Assembly: GCA_965262505.1 (NCBI GenBank) | Contig: CBDHFM010000030.1 | Span: forward strand, 3,286,001 to 3,350,000 | Length of the DNA: 64,000 bases | DNA from: JACPPO01 sp965262505 | Lineage (GTDB): Bacteria; Acidobacteriota; Vicinamibacteria; Vicinamibacterales; UBA2999 | Direction of reading: 5' to 3' | Shown: positions 61,092-64,000 of the stretch, piece after piece | Position numbering within the stretch: the stretch's first letter is position 1 | Layout: each line of letters begins with the position of its first letter | Made by a program: the position numbers and the translations under genes | Notes under the pieces: model-generated | Database searches by the model: none | The model's input: the letters and a program-made list of their open reading frames with translations, nothing else | What the model was told of the DNA's origin: nothing

Positions 61092-62402
61092 CTACGGCGC
61101 GGATGAAGCCTTCAGGATGGCATCAATGTCGTCTGCGCGCGCTTCGGCGTCGGTCTCGCCGATGTCCACCAGCGCCTTCAGATACGCCGGGTCGAACATC
61201 AGCAGACTGAGAAGGTCGGGGCTCGATGTCTTACGGGCGCCCGCGCTCCGCACCAGATGTCGAAAGAAGCGAGGCAGACGAACCTCGAAATCGGCGGCGA
61301 GCCGCCCGATATCCTGCGACGGCCGGATGAGAACGAGGTCCACGACCCGCAGGCCGCGTCGCTTCTCAGGCGGCAGGTCCTCAACCAGGTGGTTGATTCG
61401 CGCTAGGTTCAGCGCGTCGCGATCGTGGTCGTCCAAGAAGATGGCGTTCAGGAGTTGACCGGCAATCTGCATCGGCGCCGGATACCCTGGTGCCTGCGGT
61501 CGCTCCGCCTCGTTCTGCGACCGCGCGTATCGCGTCGAGAACGCCAGGATCCGGCTCGCGCCGAGGTGTATCGCCGCCGCGAGCGGAGCGATGCGGCGGA
61601 TCCCTCCGTCGCCGTACCAGGCGTTTCCGAGCTTCACCGCGGGAAACAGCAGTGGAAGGGCCGTGGAGGCCATCACATGGTCCACGGTCATGCGCGTCTG
61701 CGTGCTGTGTCGGAATGGCCGCTCCCAGTCCTGGATGTCGCGGCCCTGCACCCAGGCCACCGAACGCCCCGTCGTGTAGCTGCTGGTGACGACGGCAAGC
61801 GCGGCCAGCCGTCCCGCGTCGAGACTATCGCCGATGCCCTCAATCTCGCCGCTTGGGGCGAGCGTGAACACGGCTTCAAGCGTGCGGCGCAGTGGCGTCG
61901 TGTCGACAAGTCCGGAGAGGGGCGGAGCGATCCGCCCACCGCCGGATACGAGTCGCAGCCCCCACTGCCATAAATTGCCCACCAGCGATCGGGTATCCAC
62001 GCGGAAGACCTGGTCGATCGTGAGCGAGGCCCAGATCTTGGAGAGGTCGTCGACGGCAGAGGAAAACGAACCGCGGTGCGACGCCAGGAACACGGCGTTG
62101 ATGGCTCCGGCCGACACGCCGGTGACCAGGCGCAACCGCAGATTGGGGTGCCGGCGTGCGATCCAGCGAAGCAGCCCCACCTGGTACGCCGCGCGCGCGC
62201 CGCCGCCGTCCAGGACGATGGCGAGATCGTTCCGATCGTTCCGATGCGACGGGGCGGCGATCGTCCCCTGCGTGCCCGGCCCGAACCTGTCCGGTGTGGT
62301 GTGCTCCAGAAGCTCCCCCGTGTCGTCAGGCGATGGCTGCTGCTGGAACGCGGGCCCACCCGCGTCCCGGTGACGACGTGGTGAACCGGGCGAGCGCCTC
62401 AC
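61092..62402 (-). CDS. patatin-like phospholipase
   Basis: 436 residues, GTG start at 62402 uncertain because the first ~55 residues are not conserved. Oxyanion loop DGGGAR at 65-70, nucleophile elbow GVSAG at 95-99 (S97) and the dyad Asp in YGDGGIRR at about 257. These define the Ser-Asp dyad of bacterial patatins, which hydrolyse acyl esters of membrane lipids. A long C-terminal extension (~120 residues) follows the domain. The gap to fadD is 38 bases, so the three genes are one lipid operon: lipase frees fatty acid, FadD activates it, FadE oxidises it. Confidence 0.88.
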   Translation of the reverse strand: MRRSPGSPRRHRDAGGPAFQQQPSPDDTGELLEHTTPDRFGPGTQGTIAAPSHRNDRNDLAIVLDGGGARAAYQVGLLRWIARRHPNLRLRLVTGVSAGAINAVFLASHRGSFSSAVDDLSKIWASLTIDQVFRVDTRSLVGNLWQWGLRLVSGGGRIAPPLSGLVDTTPLRRTLEAVFTLAPSGEIEGIGDSLDAGRLAALAVVTSSYTTGRSVAWVQGRDIQDWERPFRHSTQTRMTVDHVMASTALPLLFPAVKLGNAWYGDGGIRRIAPLAAAIHLGASRILAFSTRYARSQNEAERPQAPGYPAPMQIAGQLLNAIFLDDHDRDALNLARINHLVEDLPPEKRRGLRVVDLVLIRPSQDIGRLAADFEVRLPRFFRHLVRSAGARKTSSPDLLSLLMFDPAYLKALVDIGETDAEARADDIDAILKASSAP

Positions 62403-62469
62403 CGATCGGTACGCAAACTATCATGAACCGAGCGATGCCCAGACCGTCCCGCGTCATGATAGGGCGGGG

Positions 62470-63753
62470 ATGAACCGCCTCCTTCTGCCGTGCCTTCTCG
62501 TCGTGGCGGCCGGAGTCACAGCCGGTGCCGCTGCCTGCGGCGGCCCGGACGGGCCAGCACGCCTCACCTTCTCCGGGAGCGCGCTCGGCCCGGAGGCCGA
62601 GATCGTGCGCCGGCAGCTCGAGCGCTTCAGCGAGCGCCATCCCGGCGTGCAGGTCGAGTTGCGCGTCACGCCGGACGCCGCCGATCAGCGCCACCAACTC
62701 TACGTGCAGTGGCTGAATGGCCGCGCGCCGGATCCAGACGTCCTGCAGCTCGACGTCATCTGGACCGCGGAGTTCGCGGCGGCCGGCTGGATCCTGCCGC
62801 TCGACGGATTTGCTGTTGACGTCGACGACTTCCTCCCGGCCGCGATGGCGGCCTCGCGATGGCGGGGCGATCTGTACGCGGTGCCCTGGTTCGTCGACGT
62901 GGGGCTGCTCTACTGGCGCACCGATCTGTTCGACGCGCCGCCACGTTCGGTCGTCGAGATGGGCGAGGCGGCGCGCCGCGCTCTCGATGGCGGGGCCACG
63001 CGCTTTGGTCTCGTGTGGCAGGGCGCGCGCTACGAAGGGCTCGTCACCGTTTTCCTCGAGCATCTCGGTGCGTTCGGCGGCGCGATCCTCGACGCGCGGG
63101 GCCGCGTGGTTGTCGACGAGCCACAGGCGATACGGGCTCTCACCTTCATGCGCGACGCGGTGAGGGCCGACGGGTTCGTCCCGCCTTCGGCACTGACGTG
63201 GCAGGAGGAGCAGGTCCGCTTCGCCTTCCAGAATGGCGACGCGGCGTTCATGCGCAACTGGCCGTACGCGTGGGCGCTCCTGCAGGACGGCTCGCGGTCA
63301 CGCGTGGAGAACCGGTTCGCCGTGGCGCCGTTTCCGGCCGCCGAGGGTGGACGGCCGACCTCGGCGCTCGGTGGCGCGCAACTCGCCGTGAACGCCCAGA
63401 GCGCGAACCCGGCGCTCGCGTGGGCGCTGGTCACCTTCCTGACGGCCCCAGATCAGATGCTCGAGCGCGCCCGCCTCGCGGCGCAGCTTCCCGCGCGGCG
63501 CTCGCTGTACGAGACCGCAGCGCTCGCCGAGGCGCTGCCGATTCCGCTCGACCAGGTGCGCCAGGCGCTCGACGCGGCCGCGGCCCGTCCGGCCAGCCCG
63601 GTGTACACCGAGATCTCCGAGATTCTCCAGGTACGGCTCCACCGCGCACTTACTGGGCAGGAGCCGCCGCAACCCGCCCTCCGTGCGGCCGCGCGCGAGA
63701 TACGGACGCTGCTCTCGCGCTCCGGTCTCTCCGCCGAGGGACCGTTGCCATGA
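62470..63753 (+). CDS. ABC transporter solute-binding lipoprotein (family 1, sugar type)
   Basis: 427 residues. Lipoprotein signal MNRLLLPCLLVVAAGVTAGAAAC with C23 as lipid site. The mature fold has LTFSGSALGPEAEIVRRQLERFSERHPGVQVEL, PDVLQLDVIWTAEFAAAGWILPLDGF, YAVPWFVDVGLLYWRTDLF, FQNGDAAFMRNWPYAW and GGAQLAVNAQSANPALAWALVTFL, typical of MalE/ThuE-like proteins for disaccharides or oligosaccharides. GCGGGG precedes the ATG. Its stop overlaps the permease start (ATGA). Divergent from the patatin operon. Confidence 0.92.
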   Translation: MNRLLLPCLLVVAAGVTAGAAACGGPDGPARLTFSGSALGPEAEIVRRQLERFSERHPGVQVELRVTPDAADQRHQLYVQWLNGRAPDPDVLQLDVIWTAEFAAAGWILPLDGFAVDVDDFLPAAMAASRWRGDLYAVPWFVDVGLLYWRTDLFDAPPRSVVEMGEAARRALDGGATRFGLVWQGARYEGLVTVFLEHLGAFGGAILDARGRVVVDEPQAIRALTFMRDAVRADGFVPPSALTWQEEQVRFAFQNGDAAFMRNWPYAWALLQDGSRSRVENRFAVAPFPAAEGGRPTSALGGAQLAVNAQSANPALAWALVTFLTAPDQMLERARLAAQLPARRSLYETAALAEALPIPLDQVRQALDAAAARPASPVYTEISEILQVRLHRALTGQEPPQPALRAAAREIRTLLSRSGLSAEGPLP

Positions 63754-64000
63754 ACGGGCCTAGTACTAGGACCACGATCGCTCGCGCGGACGCGCGCCTC
63801 GCCCGCCGGCTGGTCGCGCCGGCGCTGACGCTCATCTTGCTCGTGTCGCTGGCGCCGATCGCCGCCACAGGGTGGGAGGCGCTCCACGGACACGATCTTC
63901 GCCTGCCATGGCTCGGCCGGCCGTTTGTCGGGGTGGCGAACTTCGCCGAAGCGGTCGGGGATCCGCGGGTTCGCTCGGCCGGCTTCCACACGGTGGCGTT
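63750..64000 (+). CDS. ABC transporter permease, MalF-like, N-terminal part (runs off the window)
   Basis: ATG at 63750 overlapping the binding-protein stop. It reads MNGPSTRTTIARADARLARR, then a transmembrane helix LVAPALTLILLVSLAPIAAT, then WLGRPFVGVANFAEAVGDPRVRSAGFHTVA. TM1 followed by x-G-x-x-N-F-x-x-x-x-x-D-x-x-F is the usual start of a MalF/UgpA-type permease. The window ends after 83 codons. Confidence 0.88.
   Translation, partial: MNGPSTRTTIARADARLARRLVAPALTLILLVSLAPIAATGWEALHGHDLRLPWLGRPFVGVANFAEAVGDPRVRSAGFHTVA

Noticed and set aside
1..64000. rRNA operon or complete tRNA genes
   Set aside because: Only 3' tRNA/tmRNA-like fragments were found; no conserved rRNA blocks were recognised on either strand.

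Overview
The window looks like an insertion-sequence-laden accessory region of a GC-rich, Gram-negative soil-type bacterium, joined on the right to ordinary chromosome. The gene content (OmpA-type protein, secreted and lipoprotein genes with Sec signals, long YafH-type FadE, Mrp-DUF971, many IS families) fits Acidobacteriota, perhaps Vicinamibacteria. That assignment is inference; there is no rRNA or complete tRNA to prove it.

1-6.8 kb: decayed accessory DNA with an IS3 tail, a frameshifted type I methylase (hsdM), small orphan genes, and a compact cassette of a HUH-type Rep protein, a frameshifted partner gene and an HGGxSTGP protein. IS3-A copy 1 follows, then what looks like the 3' end of tmRNA, a likely integration site. 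6.8-13.1 kb: a beta-propeller lipoprotein, then an IS630 element that has itself been hit by IS3-B copy 1. 13.1-17.6 kb: a tyrosine integrase relic cut by an IS21 element, a tRNA-like 3' end, and an IS256 element. 17.6-20.4 kb: an OmpA-family gene and a graveyard of gene tails (SLATT, NDH-2, IS3).

20.3-42.6 kb is mostly mobile DNA: IS110, two inverted IS1380 copies (the second carrying a nested IS481), IS3-D, an IS481-like relic, and two inverted partial IS3-C copies around a 908-residue coiled-coil gene. Cargo in this zone is a truncated AAA ATPase, the coiled-coil gene, and an SbcCD-like pair (YhaO nuclease plus YhaN ATPase). Second copies of IS3-B and IS3-A close the block, so IS3-A lies inverted at both edges of about 37 kb.

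42.8-47.3 kb is quieter: a conserved hypothetical, an EVE-domain protein, a MITE-like repeat, two secreted proteins and an O-methyltransferase. 47.3-56.8 kb is again mosaic (IS6 fragments, BON protein, NfuA and Mrp iron-sulfur carriers, integrase and AlpA relics, IS5, and an IS630 element with a divergent winged-helix gene). 56.9-64 kb is backbone: fadD-fadE, a patatin-like lipase, and the start of a sugar-type ABC transporter operon.

No rRNA, CRISPR array or intact tRNA was found. Functional calls rest on motif reading alone.
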